Notes under the pieces: generated by a model
Databases searched by the model: none
What the model saw: only the letters and a program-made list of their open reading frames with translations
Told to the model about the DNA's origin: nothing
In this document: positions 18,133 through 26,364 of the stretch, piece after piece
Layout of the letters: the number at the start of each line of letters is the position of its first letter
Numbering within the stretch: the first letter of the stretch is position 1
Assembly: GCF_032926325.1 (NCBI RefSeq)
Contig: NZ_CP136709.1
Coordinates: forward strand, 99,501-163,500
DNA: 64,000 bases
From: Aestuariibaculum lutulentum
GTDB lineage: Bacteria > Bacteroidota > Bacteroidia > Flavobacteriales > Flavobacteriaceae
Reading direction: 5' to 3'
Made by a program: the position numbers and the translations under genes

Positions 18133-18984
18133 CTACTCGTTATTGAGTTGCTCTTTATATTTCTCCAGATGTTTCTTTATTTCATCATCCAACTCCGGTT
18201 CTTCAATATCTTTATATTCTTTTAAGGTATCATACATAATTTTAGCAACGAGATAACGTGCTGACTCCTTATCATCAGCCGGAATAGCATACCAGGGAGC
18301 ATGGGGTTTCGATGTTCTGTTTATGGCATCTTCGTAACATTCCTGATAAAGATCCCACTCCTCACGCTCTTTTAAATCTCCGGGCGAGAACTTCCAGTTT
18401 TTTTCCTGTTTTTCCAGGCGTCTTAACAATCGGCTTTTCTGTTCTTTCTTAGAAAGGTTTAAAAAGAATTTAAAAATGATGGTTCCGTTTTCAGAAATGT
18501 GCTGTTCAAATTCATTGATTTGCTGAAAACGCCTATCCCAAAATTCATTATTCACATCCTCAACTTTTGTAATGGTTGGTAGATTTTCTCCTAAAATATA
18601 TTCCGGATGCACGCGTGTTACCAGTACATTTTCGTAATGGGTTCGGTTAAAAATTCCGAATTTACCACGTGAAGGAAGTGCAATATAGTGTCTCCATAAA
18701 TAATCGTGTTTCAATTCTAAATCGGTTGGTACTTTAAAACTATGAACAATAATACCGCGTGTATTAAAATCTCTAAACACCTCGCGTATTAAACTGTCTT
18801 TACCGGCCGTATCCATCCCCTGCAAACACACAAGAACAGCATATTTACCATGAGCGTACATGGTATCCTGTATTTTCCCCAGCTTTTTTCGAACCTGTTT
18901 CAATTCCTTTTTAGCGTCATCAATAACAACTTTAGTTTCTAATTCCTTTAGGGTAATATTTGAAGTTACTTTGTATTTTTCCAT
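18133..18984 (-). CDS. ppk2: Polyphosphate kinase 2 (PPK2 family)
   Basis: 283 aa from the ATG at 18984 (a TTG two codons upstream is less likely). Contains the PPK2 Walker A-like loop GMDTAGKDSLI, the Walker B-like segment IFNRTHYENVLV and a lid region rich in Arg/Lys with RLLRRLEKQEKNWKFS. PPK2 enzymes transfer phosphate between polyphosphate and nucleotides; single-domain forms phosphorylate NMPs or NDPs. The class (I, II or III) cannot be settled by eye. Stands alone on the minus strand, 68 bp upstream of the M28 gene. Confidence 0.88.
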   Translation of the reverse strand: MEKYKVTSNITLKELETKVVIDDAKKELKQVRKKLGKIQDTMYAHGKYAVLVCLQGMDTAGKDSLIREVFRDFNTRGIIVHSFKVPTDLELKHDYLWRHYIALPSRGKFGIFNRTHYENVLVTRVHPEYILGENLPTITKVEDVNNEFWDRRFQQINEFEQHISENGTIIFKFFLNLSKKEQKSRLLRRLEKQEKNWKFSPGDLKEREEWDLYQECYEDAINRTSKPHAPWYAIPADDKESARYLVAKIMYDTLKEYKDIEEPELDDEIKKHLEKYKEQLNNE

Positions 18985-19132
18985 AGTCAAAGAAGTAAGT
19001 AAATGTTAAATTCTGAGGTTTTTAATTAAAGTTTTAAATATAGTAAATTCTACAATTTCGATGAAAAACACCGAAAAGTACAATGTTTTTGGTATTTTCG
19101 TCTTACCTATTTATGTTATAACCCCAAATTAT

Positions 19133-19897
19133 ATGAAAAATTTTTACTACCTCTTTTGTTTAATTAGCACCTTAAGCATACATGCACAAAACAAATGCGA
19201 CAATGCCAATGCTTATCTGGTAAGTGCTTATTCCCATGTAAAATCGTCTTACGAAGCTAATAATATAAGTCACTTAAAATACTCTGCACACCGATCGTTA
19301 GAGTCTATAAATCTTGCTAAAAAGACCTTGGCAGACTGCAATTGCACCAAAGCTTTAGAACAAGCCAATAAAGCTTTAGAAGTTTTAGCCAAAGTTGACG
19401 ACCAGCCTACTTATGAAGACGGTAGATACTTTGTAAAACGAGCAAAAGAATTCTGCCAGCAAAGTGTTATTGAAATGGATAAATGTGCAACATCTTCATA
19501 CAGCATGCCTGAAGTTATTGAAGAGGATGTAGCCGATGCCTCAGATAGTAATGATTTAGCCAGCCTAAAAAATGAACAGGCCGCTTTACTTGCACAGCAG
19601 GAAGCACTTAAACGTAAGGAAGCTGAGATTAAAAAGCAATTAGCCGCACAAAAAGAAAAAGAGCTGCTACTTAAAAAGCAACAGCTCGTTGTGTCTTATG
19701 AAAAGATGATTGACTTAAATATTAAAACCTACAACGAAACTTTAAAAAGCTGTAATTGCGGGCATCAAAACATCTCAAAATCCAGTTCAGGAAATACTTC
19801 TGAAATGACTACTGAAGCATTAAAAGTTTATTACACGAATCAACTAAAAACATTAGCTTCGGCTTATTTAGCTGAATTAGACTCGTGTAAATTATAA
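19133..19897 (+). CDS. Secreted coiled-coil protein of unknown function
   Basis: 254 aa from the ATG at 19133, chosen because it opens with a signal peptide (MKNFYYLFCLISTLSIHAQ); an upstream start at 19061 would bury it. The mature protein is almost wholly helical. A Cys-containing helical domain (residues ~20-120, ending DKCATSS) is followed by a coiled coil (LASLKNEQAALLAQQEALKR..., about residues 143-200) and a second Cys-bearing segment (LKSCNCGHQN, ELDSCKL). The six or more Cys suggest disulfides in the periplasm. I recognise no family beyond flavobacterial hypothetical proteins. Convergent with the response regulator gene. Confidence 0.65.
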   Translation: MKNFYYLFCLISTLSIHAQNKCDNANAYLVSAYSHVKSSYEANNISHLKYSAHRSLESINLAKKTLADCNCTKALEQANKALEVLAKVDDQPTYEDGRYFVKRAKEFCQQSVIEMDKCATSSYSMPEVIEEDVADASDSNDLASLKNEQAALLAQQEALKRKEAEIKKQLAAQKEKELLLKKQQLVVSYEKMIDLNIKTYNETLKSCNCGHQNISKSSSGNTSEMTTEALKVYYTNQLKTLASAYLAELDSCKL

Positions 19898-19909
19898 ACC
19901 TATTTTGAA

Positions 19910-19943
19910 ACGTCAGGTTATTTACTTGCAAATAACTTGACGT
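19910..19943. terminator. Shared hairpin between convergent genes
   Basis: ACGTCAGGTTATTT (19910-19923) pairs with AAATAACTTGACGT (19930-19943) over 14 bp with one wobble and a 6-nt loop. It spans the stop codon of the minus-strand regulator (19918-19920). U-tracts are weak on both sides, so it may act as a 3'-end barrier rather than a classical terminator. Confidence 0.5.
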
Positions 19944-21081
19944 CTTCTTCACTTACCTCTTTTCCGCCTAAAATAATCAGGCGTTCTACCACATTACGAA
20001 GCTCACGAATATTTCCTGTCCAGTCGTAATCTTTAAGTAAATTTAAAGCTTTCGCTGAAAACTCCTTTTTAGCCGTACCATGTTCACTCGCTATTTTTTC
20101 AGAAAAGTGATTCACCAATAACGGAATATCATCCCTACGGTCGTTTAGTGGTGGCACCTGAATTAAAATTACCGCTAATCGATGATACAAGTCCTCACGG
20201 AATTTCCCATCGGCGATTTCCTTTTTTAAGTCTTTATTGGTAGCCGCAACCACACGAACATTTACCTTAATATCCTTATCGCTACCCACGCGCTGAATAC
20301 GACTTTCCTGTAAGGCTCTCAAAACTTTTGCCTGTGCTGGCAAACTCATATCGCCAATTTCATCAAGAAAAATGGTTCCGCCATTAGCGGCTTCAAATTT
20401 TCCTGCACGATCTTTAACAGCACTTGTAAAGGCTCCTTTAACATGACCAAACAATTCACTTTCTATCAATTCACTTGGTATGGCTGCACAGTTAACCTCA
20501 ATCATCGGTCCTTTGTTACGATCACTTTTTTGATGTAACCAATGGGCTACCAATTCCTTACCTGTTCCATTTGGTCCTGTAACCAGAACACGAGCATCGG
20601 TTGGTGCAACTTTTTCAATCATATCTTTAATATGTGAAATCGCTTCACTCTCACCTACCATTTGAAAATTCTTCCCGACTTTCTTCTTCAATAACTTATT
20701 CTCAACAACAAGTTCCTTTCGGTCTAAAGCATTTCTAACTGTATTTAATAAACGATTTAAATCTGGTGGTTTTGAGATATAATCGAAAGCACCAAGACGC
20801 ATGGTATTCACAGCTGTGTCTAAATCGCCATGACCAGAAATCATAACCATTGGAATTTCCGGCTTTATTTTTTTAGTTGCTTCCAATACTTCAACACCAT
20901 CCATTTTAGGCATCTTAATATCACAAAGTACTAAGTCGTAATCGTCATTTTTAATTTTATCGATACCAACTAAACCGTCTTCGGCTTCTTCAACAACATA
21001 AGTATCATTTTCTTCTGAAAGAATTTTAACAAGTACGCGACGAATAGCTGCTTCATCTTCTATAATTAAAATTTTGGGCAT
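19918..21081 (-). CDS. Sigma-54-type response regulator lacking the HTH domain
   Basis: 387 aa. Receiver domain residues ~1-120 (Asp in VLCDIKMPKMDG, Lys in ISKPPDL), then an AAA+ sigma-54-interaction domain with Walker A GPNGTGKE, Walker B GGTIFLDEIGDM, and Arg-finger region RVVAATN...FREDLYHR. The sigma-54 contact loop reads GAFTSA instead of GAFTGA. The protein stops at EEDVKLFASK, right after NIRELRNVVERLIIL, so the usual C-terminal Fis-type helix-turn-helix is absent (family length about 450-470). It could act from solution or through a partner. No histidine kinase gene is adjacent. It is followed upstream by the mscS gene, 24 bp away. Confidence 0.9.
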   Translation of the reverse strand: MPKILIIEDEAAIRRVLVKILSEENDTYVVEEAEDGLVGIDKIKNDDYDLVLCDIKMPKMDGVEVLEATKKIKPEIPMVMISGHGDLDTAVNTMRLGAFDYISKPPDLNRLLNTVRNALDRKELVVENKLLKKKVGKNFQMVGESEAISHIKDMIEKVAPTDARVLVTGPNGTGKELVAHWLHQKSDRNKGPMIEVNCAAIPSELIESELFGHVKGAFTSAVKDRAGKFEAANGGTIFLDEIGDMSLPAQAKVLRALQESRIQRVGSDKDIKVNVRVVAATNKDLKKEIADGKFREDLYHRLAVILIQVPPLNDRRDDIPLLVNHFSEKIASEHGTAKKEFSAKALNLLKDYDWTGNIRELRNVVERLIILGGKEVSEEDVKLFASK

Positions 21082-21105
21082 AATATTTTCCTTTTAAAAT
21101 TCTAT

Positions 21106-21999
21106 TTATTGATTTGGGTTTTGAATAATATGTATATCGCGTTGTGGGAACGGAATACTAACATTGTGTTCTCTAAACAAACGGTCAATCTCGAAACGAA
21201 TATCACTTTTTGGTAATCCAGCATTAAAACTATCTGCAAGCGTAAAAACTACACGGAAATCTAAAGAACTATCTCCAAAATTATCGAAACGCACCACGGT
21301 TTCTGAAGTTGCCATAACATCAGGATGTGAATTCGCCGCTTGTATTAAAAGTTTTTTTACCAATTGCACATCACTCCCGTAAGCGACACCAACAGCCACA
21401 CTTTCTCGCGTTGTGGTTCCGTTTTGAGTCCAGTTATACAAACTGTTTTCTAAATACAGATGATTGGGAATAATAAGCACTTTATTATCAATGGTAACTG
21501 CTCTGGTGGTTCGTAATTTTATTTCTTCAACGCGACCTACTTTCCCCTCTAATTCTATAATATCGCCAACATGCACGGTTTGATCAACCAAAATAAAAAT
21601 TCCGGAAATTATATCCTGAAATAAGGTTTGAAGTGCCAAACCAATACCGATCATTAAAGCTGCCGATGCTGCAAAAACCGCGGTAACATTAACGCCTACT
21701 GCATTAAGAGTAATTAAAAGAATGATGAGATAGACAAGCCATCTGAAGTAACCGAAAACCACATTAAATTTTCCTTTTTCTTCATCCGGCAACTTTTTAG
21801 TAATCAATTTTAAAAGAACGCGAAGCACTAAAGTCGTTATAAAAATGGCTGTAATAATAGCTATAACATCGAGTACCGAAATGTGAATCTTATCGGTTAT
21901 TTCAACATGCAAGTTTAGAAAATCCTTGATTTTATGTCCCCACGAACTGTTACTTACAGCGTTTTCTATTTTCTCCAATTTTTCTAACTCCTGAATCAT
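21106..21999 (-). CDS. MscS-type mechanosensitive channel
   Basis: 297 aa. Three membrane helices: residues ~38-65, ~80-105 and the pore helix ~105-140 with the Ala/Gly-rich pattern AVFAASAALMIGIGLALQ, then QDIISGIFILVDQ leading into the cytosolic beta domain and the C-terminal alpha/beta domain. It opens on membrane tension during hypo-osmotic shock. Small MscS-like size (E. coli MscS is 286 aa). One base separates it from the upstream ABC permease gene, so it belongs to the ABC-MscS-regulator transcription unit. Confidence 0.92.
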   Translation of the reverse strand: MIQELEKLEKIENAVSNSSWGHKIKDFLNLHVEITDKIHISVLDVIAIITAIFITTLVLRVLLKLITKKLPDEEKGKFNVVFGYFRWLVYLIILLITLNAVGVNVTAVFAASAALMIGIGLALQTLFQDIISGIFILVDQTVHVGDIIELEGKVGRVEEIKLRTTRAVTIDNKVLIIPNHLYLENSLYNWTQNGTTTRESVAVGVAYGSDVQLVKKLLIQAANSHPDVMATSETVVRFDNFGDSSLDFRVVFTLADSFNAGLPKSDIRFEIDRLFREHNVSIPFPQRDIHIIQNPNQ

Positions 22000-22000
22000 A

Positions 22001-23308
22001 TTAATACTTAATCCATTTAATCAGTTCTTTATAACTAGGCTTCTTTCCGTACATTAAAATACCTACTCTGTAAATTTTAGCAGCAAACCATACAGTAAAC
22101 ACAAAAGTACCTATTAAAAGTACAAAAGATACTAATTGTTGCCAAAGCGGTACACCAAAAGGTATACGCATAAGCATAACCACAGGAGATGTTAATGGAA
22201 TAAATGAAAATACTGTTGATACCGTTCCATGAGGATCTTCAATTACAGTAAATAGACCTATATAAACCGCCAGCATTAACGGCGTAATAATAGGTAACAT
22301 GAATTGTTGCGTGTCGGTTTCATTATCTACAGCAGCACCAATAGCCGCATACAACGAACTATATAACAAGTATCCGCCGATAAAGAATAAGATAAACGCA
22401 AAAATTAAATTAGTTAATGGTAAATTATAAAACGAGGTTACAAAATTTTGAACCTGTTCATTAATTTCTGGATTCGCCATAGCCTGATTCATCATTTCCT
22501 GCTGCTGACTTTCCATGACATTAATTCCGAAAACAACAGAAATAATGGTTAGCAGAATACTTCCGATAATCAACCAAATAATAAACTGTGTTATCCCTGC
22601 TAAAGAAGTCCCAACAATTTTACCAAACATTAACTGCACTGGTTTTACCGAAGAAATAATAACCTCAATAATTCTACTGGTTTTTTCTTCAATAACACTT
22701 CGCATAATCATGTTGCCATAAATAATGATAAACATGAATAGCAAATAACCGGCAGCGCCACCAAAAATAAGTTTTACCACGCTATCGGTTTTTGAAGTCT
22801 TTTCTCCTTCAAAACTTTCCTGAGCGATATTAATATTGATTTTTGAAGCGTTAATCATATCGACATCCACGCCATTATCTAACAATTTCAAATTCGTTAG
22901 TTTCTTTTCTAACTGACCTTCTAAATCTGAAATAAGTGTTAGTGATGGTGATTCTTCCGAATAAAATTGAATATGCTTTGAAGCATTGTTGGCATCCTTA
23001 AAATCACCAATGTAAAGCAAGCCGTAAGCTTCGGTCTCCTTAGCAAAGATTTTAGCTTCACTAAGCGACATATCGTTTAATACATTATAAGTCGTCTTTT
23101 CGTTGCTCTTAAAAACATCCTGTACCAAACCAGATTCGTCCAATATTGAAATTATTCTGACTTTTTCGTTATTCAATTGTGTTAAATAAGCAACAACCGA
23201 AACAAGAATAATCATAACCAACGGACTCAAAAACGTCATGACTATAAACGATTTGTTTCTAACTTTTGTTAAATACTCTCGCTTTATGATAAGTGGTAAA
23301 TGGTTCAT
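22001..23308 (-). CDS. ABC transporter permease (NatB/ABC-2 type)
   Basis: 435 aa. One N-terminal helix (FIVMTFLSPLVMIILVSVVAYL), a ~150-residue extracytoplasmic domain, then five or six helices starting about residue 175, as in NatB/YhaP ABC-2 permeases. Conserved features include RSVIEEKTSRIIEVIISSVKPVQLMFGKIVG after helix 2. Pairs with the ATPase gene 4 bp upstream. NatAB-type systems export sodium or other small cargo; the actual cargo is unknown. Confidence 0.88.
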   Translation of the reverse strand: MNHLPLIIKREYLTKVRNKSFIVMTFLSPLVMIILVSVVAYLTQLNNEKVRIISILDESGLVQDVFKSNEKTTYNVLNDMSLSEAKIFAKETEAYGLLYIGDFKDANNASKHIQFYSEESPSLTLISDLEGQLEKKLTNLKLLDNGVDVDMINASKININIAQESFEGEKTSKTDSVVKLIFGGAAGYLLFMFIIIYGNMIMRSVIEEKTSRIIEVIISSVKPVQLMFGKIVGTSLAGITQFIIWLIIGSILLTIISVVFGINVMESQQQEMMNQAMANPEINEQVQNFVTSFYNLPLTNLIFAFILFFIGGYLLYSSLYAAIGAAVDNETDTQQFMLPIITPLMLAVYIGLFTVIEDPHGTVSTVFSFIPLTSPVVMLMRIPFGVPLWQQLVSFVLLIGTFVFTVWFAAKIYRVGILMYGKKPSYKELIKWIKY

Positions 23309-23312
23309 TTTT

Positions 23313-24242
23313 TTATTGATTATTCTTTACAGTTTGAATAAAAATATCGTTAACACTTGGTATCAATTCCACGAAATGTGACACCTCCCCTTTAGATGTT
23401 AAGTAGTTTAATAAATCGTTTGGGCTTTCTCCGTTCGATAATTTGATGTTTAATTTCAGTTCATCATCTAAGGTTTTAAAATTTGCCGGAGATACAGTAA
23501 ACTTATCAGATAATTCATTCTGTAAAATGAGATGATCAGCAGTTTTAATACCCACTTCGAAGGTGTTAATTTTATACTGACGTTTAATATCAATCAGCTT
23601 TCCGTCTAGTAGTTTATTCGATTTATTAATTAAGGCAATATCGTCGCATAACTCTTCAACCGACTCCATACGGTGCGTTGAAAAAATAACCGTAGCGCCA
23701 TCTTCACGTAACCTTAAAATTTCGTCTTTAATTAAATTGGCATTAATAGGGTCGAATCCTGAAAAAGGCTCATCGAAAATTAAAAGTTTAGGTTGATGTA
23801 ACACTGTAACCACAAACTGAATTTTTTGCGCCATTCCTTTTGAAAGTTCCTGAATTTTTTTGTTCCACCAGTCGCCAATTTCCAAACGATCGAACCAGTA
23901 TTTTAAACGCTCTTTAGCTTCAGCTTTGCTTAAACCTTTTAATTGCGCTAAGTATAAAGCCTGATCACCAACTTTCATCGATTTATATAAACCGCGCTCT
24001 TCTGGCAAATACCCGATATCTTTAATATGATTTGCGTTAAGTAACTCGTTATCTATTCTTACCGTACCTGTATCTGGCATGGTAATTTGATTTATGATTC
24101 GAATTAATGTGGTTTTTCCGGCGCCATTCGGGCCTAATAATCCGAATATACTGCCTTTTGGAATAGATATAGACACGTTATTTAATGCCCTGAAGTCTCC
24201 AAAATGTTTAGAAACCTGATTAACTTCTAATAAGTTGCTCAT
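23313..24242 (-). CDS. ABC transporter ATP-binding protein (NatA-like)
   Basis: 309 aa. Walker A GLLGPNGAGKTT, Q-loop NQITMPD, signature LSKGMAQKIQ, Walker B LLIFDEPFSGFDP and switch His in FSTHRMESVEEL. The extra ~80 C-terminal residues form the DUF4162-like domain found in NatA-type ATPases. It energises the permease encoded 4 bp downstream. First gene of the four-gene minus-strand unit (ATPase, permease, MscS, regulator); 319 bp upstream separate it from dnaJ, holding a separate promoter-hairpin-terminator unit. Confidence 0.92.
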   Translation of the reverse strand: MSNLLEVNQVSKHFGDFRALNNVSISIPKGSIFGLLGPNGAGKTTLIRIINQITMPDTGTVRIDNELLNANHIKDIGYLPEERGLYKSMKVGDQALYLAQLKGLSKAEAKERLKYWFDRLEIGDWWNKKIQELSKGMAQKIQFVVTVLHQPKLLIFDEPFSGFDPINANLIKDEILRLREDGATVIFSTHRMESVEELCDDIALINKSNKLLDGKLIDIKRQYKINTFEVGIKTADHLILQNELSDKFTVSPANFKTLDDELKLNIKLSNGESPNDLLNYLTSKGEVSHFVELIPSVNDIFIQTVKNNQ

Positions 24243-24371
24243 TGTGTAATTTAAATTGACTAATGATTGGTAAAGATATTAAATGTTAAGAGACCTCTAA
24301 ATGGTTTCTAGAATTTAATACTAAAAGCCTAATTTATTAATTATAAATCAAATAGCTTTTTGATGTTTTTA

Positions 24372-24457
24372 TAAAAACAAAACCCACCCTTAAAAAGGAT
24401 TAAGGATGGGAAAAAATTGCTATGAAAAAGAAAAATTATCACTAAAATTAATTTAGT
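24372..24457 (-). ncRNA. Small RNA candidate (or terminated leader of the ABC operon)
   Basis: On the minus strand a perfect -7 box TATATTTG (24472-24465) is followed about 5-8 bases later by a 9-bp hairpin with a 5-nt loop (24460-24438), a pyrimidine-rich single-stranded stretch and an 11-bp hairpin with the tail TTTTGTTTTT. No start codon lies in between. This is the layout of a free ~85-nt RNA. The alternative is a leader of the ABC ATPase gene, whose ATG is 130 bp further on, with read-through at the terminator. I found no clear antiterminator, so I favour a small RNA. Confidence 0.45.
24383..24410 (-). terminator. Intrinsic terminator of the small RNA candidate
   Basis: Minus-strand CCCATCCTTAA (24410-24400), loop TCCTTT, TTAAGGGTGGG (24393-24383), then TTTTGTTTTTAT. 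The single non-Watson-Crick pair is U-G in this direction but a C-A mismatch in the other, so it works for minus-strand transcription. Confidence 0.75.
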
Positions 24458-24464
24458 GATGAAT

Positions 24465-24472
24465 CAAATATA
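24465..24472 (-). promoter_or_regulatory. -7 box (TATATTTG) before the small RNA candidate
   Basis: Exact TAnnTTTG match on the minus strand, located after the dnaJ terminator and just before two hairpins. It may also serve the ABC operon. Confidence 0.5.
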
Positions 24473-24524
24473 GTTTTTTTATTCTTAATTCCAAATAAAA
24501 TGAATTAAGAACTTTTTAAAAAAC

Positions 24525-24556
24525 AGCAGGTTAGTTTCATTAAACTAAAAACTGCT
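24525..24556 (-). terminator. dnaJ terminator
   Basis: Minus-strand AGCAG-x3-TTAGTTT (24556-24541) pairs with AAACTAA-CCTGCT (24537-24525) around a 3-nt loop with a small internal asymmetry. It is followed by GTTTTTTAAAAAG, and begins 6 bp after the dnaJ stop codon. Confidence 0.75.
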
Positions 24557-24561
24557 ACTTT

Positions 24562-25677
24562 TTAAGAAAACATATCTTTTACTTTTTCAAAAAATGATTT
24601 ATCTGAACTTTCCGGTTTCGGTGCAAAATGTTCATCTTCCTGCATCGACTCGAAAAATTCACGTTGTTGTTTATTTAATGTTTTAGGTGTCCATACATTT
24701 ACATGTACCAGTAAATCACCTTTTCCGTAGCCGTTAATACTTGGAATACCTTTTCCGCGTAAGCGTAAAATTTTACCAGATTGTACACCTGGCTCAATTT
24801 TAATACGCACTTTCCCGGTTACAGTATCTATTTCTTTCGATGTTCCTAAAACCGCATCTGGAAAACTCACATATAAGTCGTAGTGAAGATTGTCGCCTTC
24901 ACGTTGTAATTTTTCGTGTTGCTCTTCTTCAATAACTACGATAATATCTCCTGGAATACCATTACCTGGAGCTTCGTTTCCTTTTCCTGAAACTTTAAGT
25001 TGCATACCATCTACAACCCCAGCTGGAATTTTTATAGAAACGGTTTCTTCTGAAATTTTTAAACCTTGTGCATCAGCATCAGCTGGTTTTTGATCGATAG
25101 TTTGACCAGAACCGCCACACGCATTACAAGGTGCAGAAGTTTGCATTCTTCCTAAAATGGTATTTGCTATACGTGTTACCTGCCCAGAACCATTACATGT
25201 TGTACAGGTTTTATATGTTGTACCTGGCGCCTGAACTTTACGTTTAACTTTAATTTTTTTATCAACGCCGTTAGCAACTTCTTCTAAAGTTAGCTTAACA
25301 CGAATTCGCAGGTTGCTTCCTTTAGCACGACGTGGACCACCGCCACCGCCGAAACCTCCGAAGCCGCCACCAAAGCCTCCGCCGAAGATATCACCAAACT
25401 GGCTGAATATGTCATCCATATTCATACCGCCACCACCAAAGCCGCCACCATTTTCGAATGCCTGGTGACCAAACTGATCGTAACGTGCTTTTTTATCGGC
25501 GTCGCTTAATATTTCGTAAGCTTCTGCTGCTTCTTTAAACTTCGCTTCTGCGTCTTTATTATCCGGATTTTTATCAGGGTGAAATTCAATAGCCTTCTTT
25601 CGGTACGCCTTTTTAATTTCGGCTGCACTAGCACCTTTGCTCACACCTAATATTTCGTAATAATCTCTTTTAGCCAT
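24562..25677 (-). CDS. dnaJ: Chaperone DnaJ with a reduced zinc-finger region
   Basis: 371 aa. J domain with HPD at residues 33-35, a Gly/Phe-rich linker (about 75-115, many GGFGG runs), a shortened Cys-rich region and the two C-terminal substrate-binding barrels. The Cys region has only two C-x2-C-x-G-x-G motifs (CTTCNGSG and CNACGGSG) instead of four. By spacing they correspond to motifs II and III, so zinc centre II is kept and centre I (motifs I and IV) is lost. DnaJ stimulates DnaK ATPase and delivers unfolded proteins. The grpE gene is 9 bp upstream, the usual Bacteroidota grpE-dnaJ operon. Confidence 0.97.
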   Translation of the reverse strand: MAKRDYYEILGVSKGASAAEIKKAYRKKAIEFHPDKNPDNKDAEAKFKEAAEAYEILSDADKKARYDQFGHQAFENGGGFGGGGMNMDDIFSQFGDIFGGGFGGGFGGFGGGGGPRRAKGSNLRIRVKLTLEEVANGVDKKIKVKRKVQAPGTTYKTCTTCNGSGQVTRIANTILGRMQTSAPCNACGGSGQTIDQKPADADAQGLKISEETVSIKIPAGVVDGMQLKVSGKGNEAPGNGIPGDIIVVIEEEQHEKLQREGDNLHYDLYVSFPDAVLGTSKEIDTVTGKVRIKIEPGVQSGKILRLRGKGIPSINGYGKGDLLVHVNVWTPKTLNKQQREFFESMQEDEHFAPKPESSDKSFFEKVKDMFS

Positions 25678-25686
25678 GTTCCTTTT

Positions 25687-26226
25687 TTATTGTCCAATTA
25701 CTACTTTAGGGAAACGAATTACCTTATCGCCAAGCTTATATCCTTTTTCGATAACATCGATAATTTTTCCTTTTAAATCTTCTGAAGGTGCTGGTATTTG
25801 TGTAATCGCCTCATGATTGTCTGCATTAAAAGCATCTCCTTGAGCCGCTTCAATAACTTCTAAACCTTTTTGTTGAAGTGTCGTTTTTAACTTATTGCTG
25901 ATAAGCTCAACACCCTTCAATAATTCTTTTTCTTCGGTTTTAGAAATTTCAACGTAAGCTCTATCGAAGTCATCTAAAACTGGTAATAGAGACACCATAA
26001 CATCCTGACTTGCTGTTTTAAACAAATCGATACGCTCTTTAGAAGTTCTTTTTTTATAGTTTTCAAACTCAGCAAATAAGCGTAAAAACTTATCTTTTTC
26101 TTGCTTTAATTCGTCTTGAAGCTTTTCTTCAACAGTTTTTTCTTCTACTTGTTCTTCAACCTCAACTGTTTCGTTTTCTACGGCTTCTATTTGCTCCTTT
26201 TCTATATCGTGTTCTTTTTTACTCAT
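25687..26226 (-). CDS. grpE: Nucleotide exchange factor GrpE
   Basis: 179 aa from the ATG at 26226 (an in-frame ATG eight codons upstream is less likely). Acidic N-terminal tail (residues ~3-40, Glu/Val-rich), a long coiled coil (ELKQEKDKFLRLFAEFENYKKRTSKER), and the C-terminal beta domain with GVELISNKLKTTLQQKGLEVIEA and KGYKLGDKVIRFPKVVIGQ. Releases ADP from DnaK. Operon with dnaJ; a sigma-54-like promoter lies 40 bp upstream of the start. Confidence 0.97.
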   Translation of the reverse strand: MSKKEHDIEKEQIEAVENETVEVEEQVEEKTVEEKLQDELKQEKDKFLRLFAEFENYKKRTSKERIDLFKTASQDVMVSLLPVLDDFDRAYVEISKTEEKELLKGVELISNKLKTTLQQKGLEVIEAAQGDAFNADNHEAITQIPAPSEDLKGKIIDVIEKGYKLGDKVIRFPKVVIGQ

Positions 26227-26265
26227 CGCTGTATCTAAATTTTTATACAAATACTAAAACTGATT

Positions 26266-26281
26266 GGCAAAAGTACTGCCA
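26266..26281 (-). promoter_or_regulatory. Sigma-54-like promoter of grpE-dnaJ
   Basis: On the minus strand TGGCAGTACTTTTGC fits the sigma-54 -24/-12 layout: GG and GC dinucleotides exactly 10 bases apart within TGGCA-N6-TTGC. The same bases contain TACTTTTG, a TAnnTTTG match, so a housekeeping reading is also possible. It is also an inverted repeat TGGCA-N7-TGCCA. Upstream (26291-26306) TGACAT is directly repeated, which could bind an activator. Confidence 0.5.
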
Positions 26282-26364
26282 TTATTGTAAAAATGTCATA
26301 ATGTCACGAAATAATTTTAGTGGAAATTTATAAAACTGAAGAATTTGCAGAAAGACTATAAAAT

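Noticed and set aside
24438..24460. Perfect 23-nt dyad ATCACTAAA...TTTAGTGAT as a regulator operator
   Set aside because: It lies downstream of the -7 box at the expected transcript start and is better explained as the first hairpin of the small RNA candidate.
26266..26282. TGGCA-N7-TGCCA inverted repeat as a repressor operator at grpE
   Set aside because: The dyad is explained by the sigma-54-like elements; I keep the promoter reading and only mention the symmetry.
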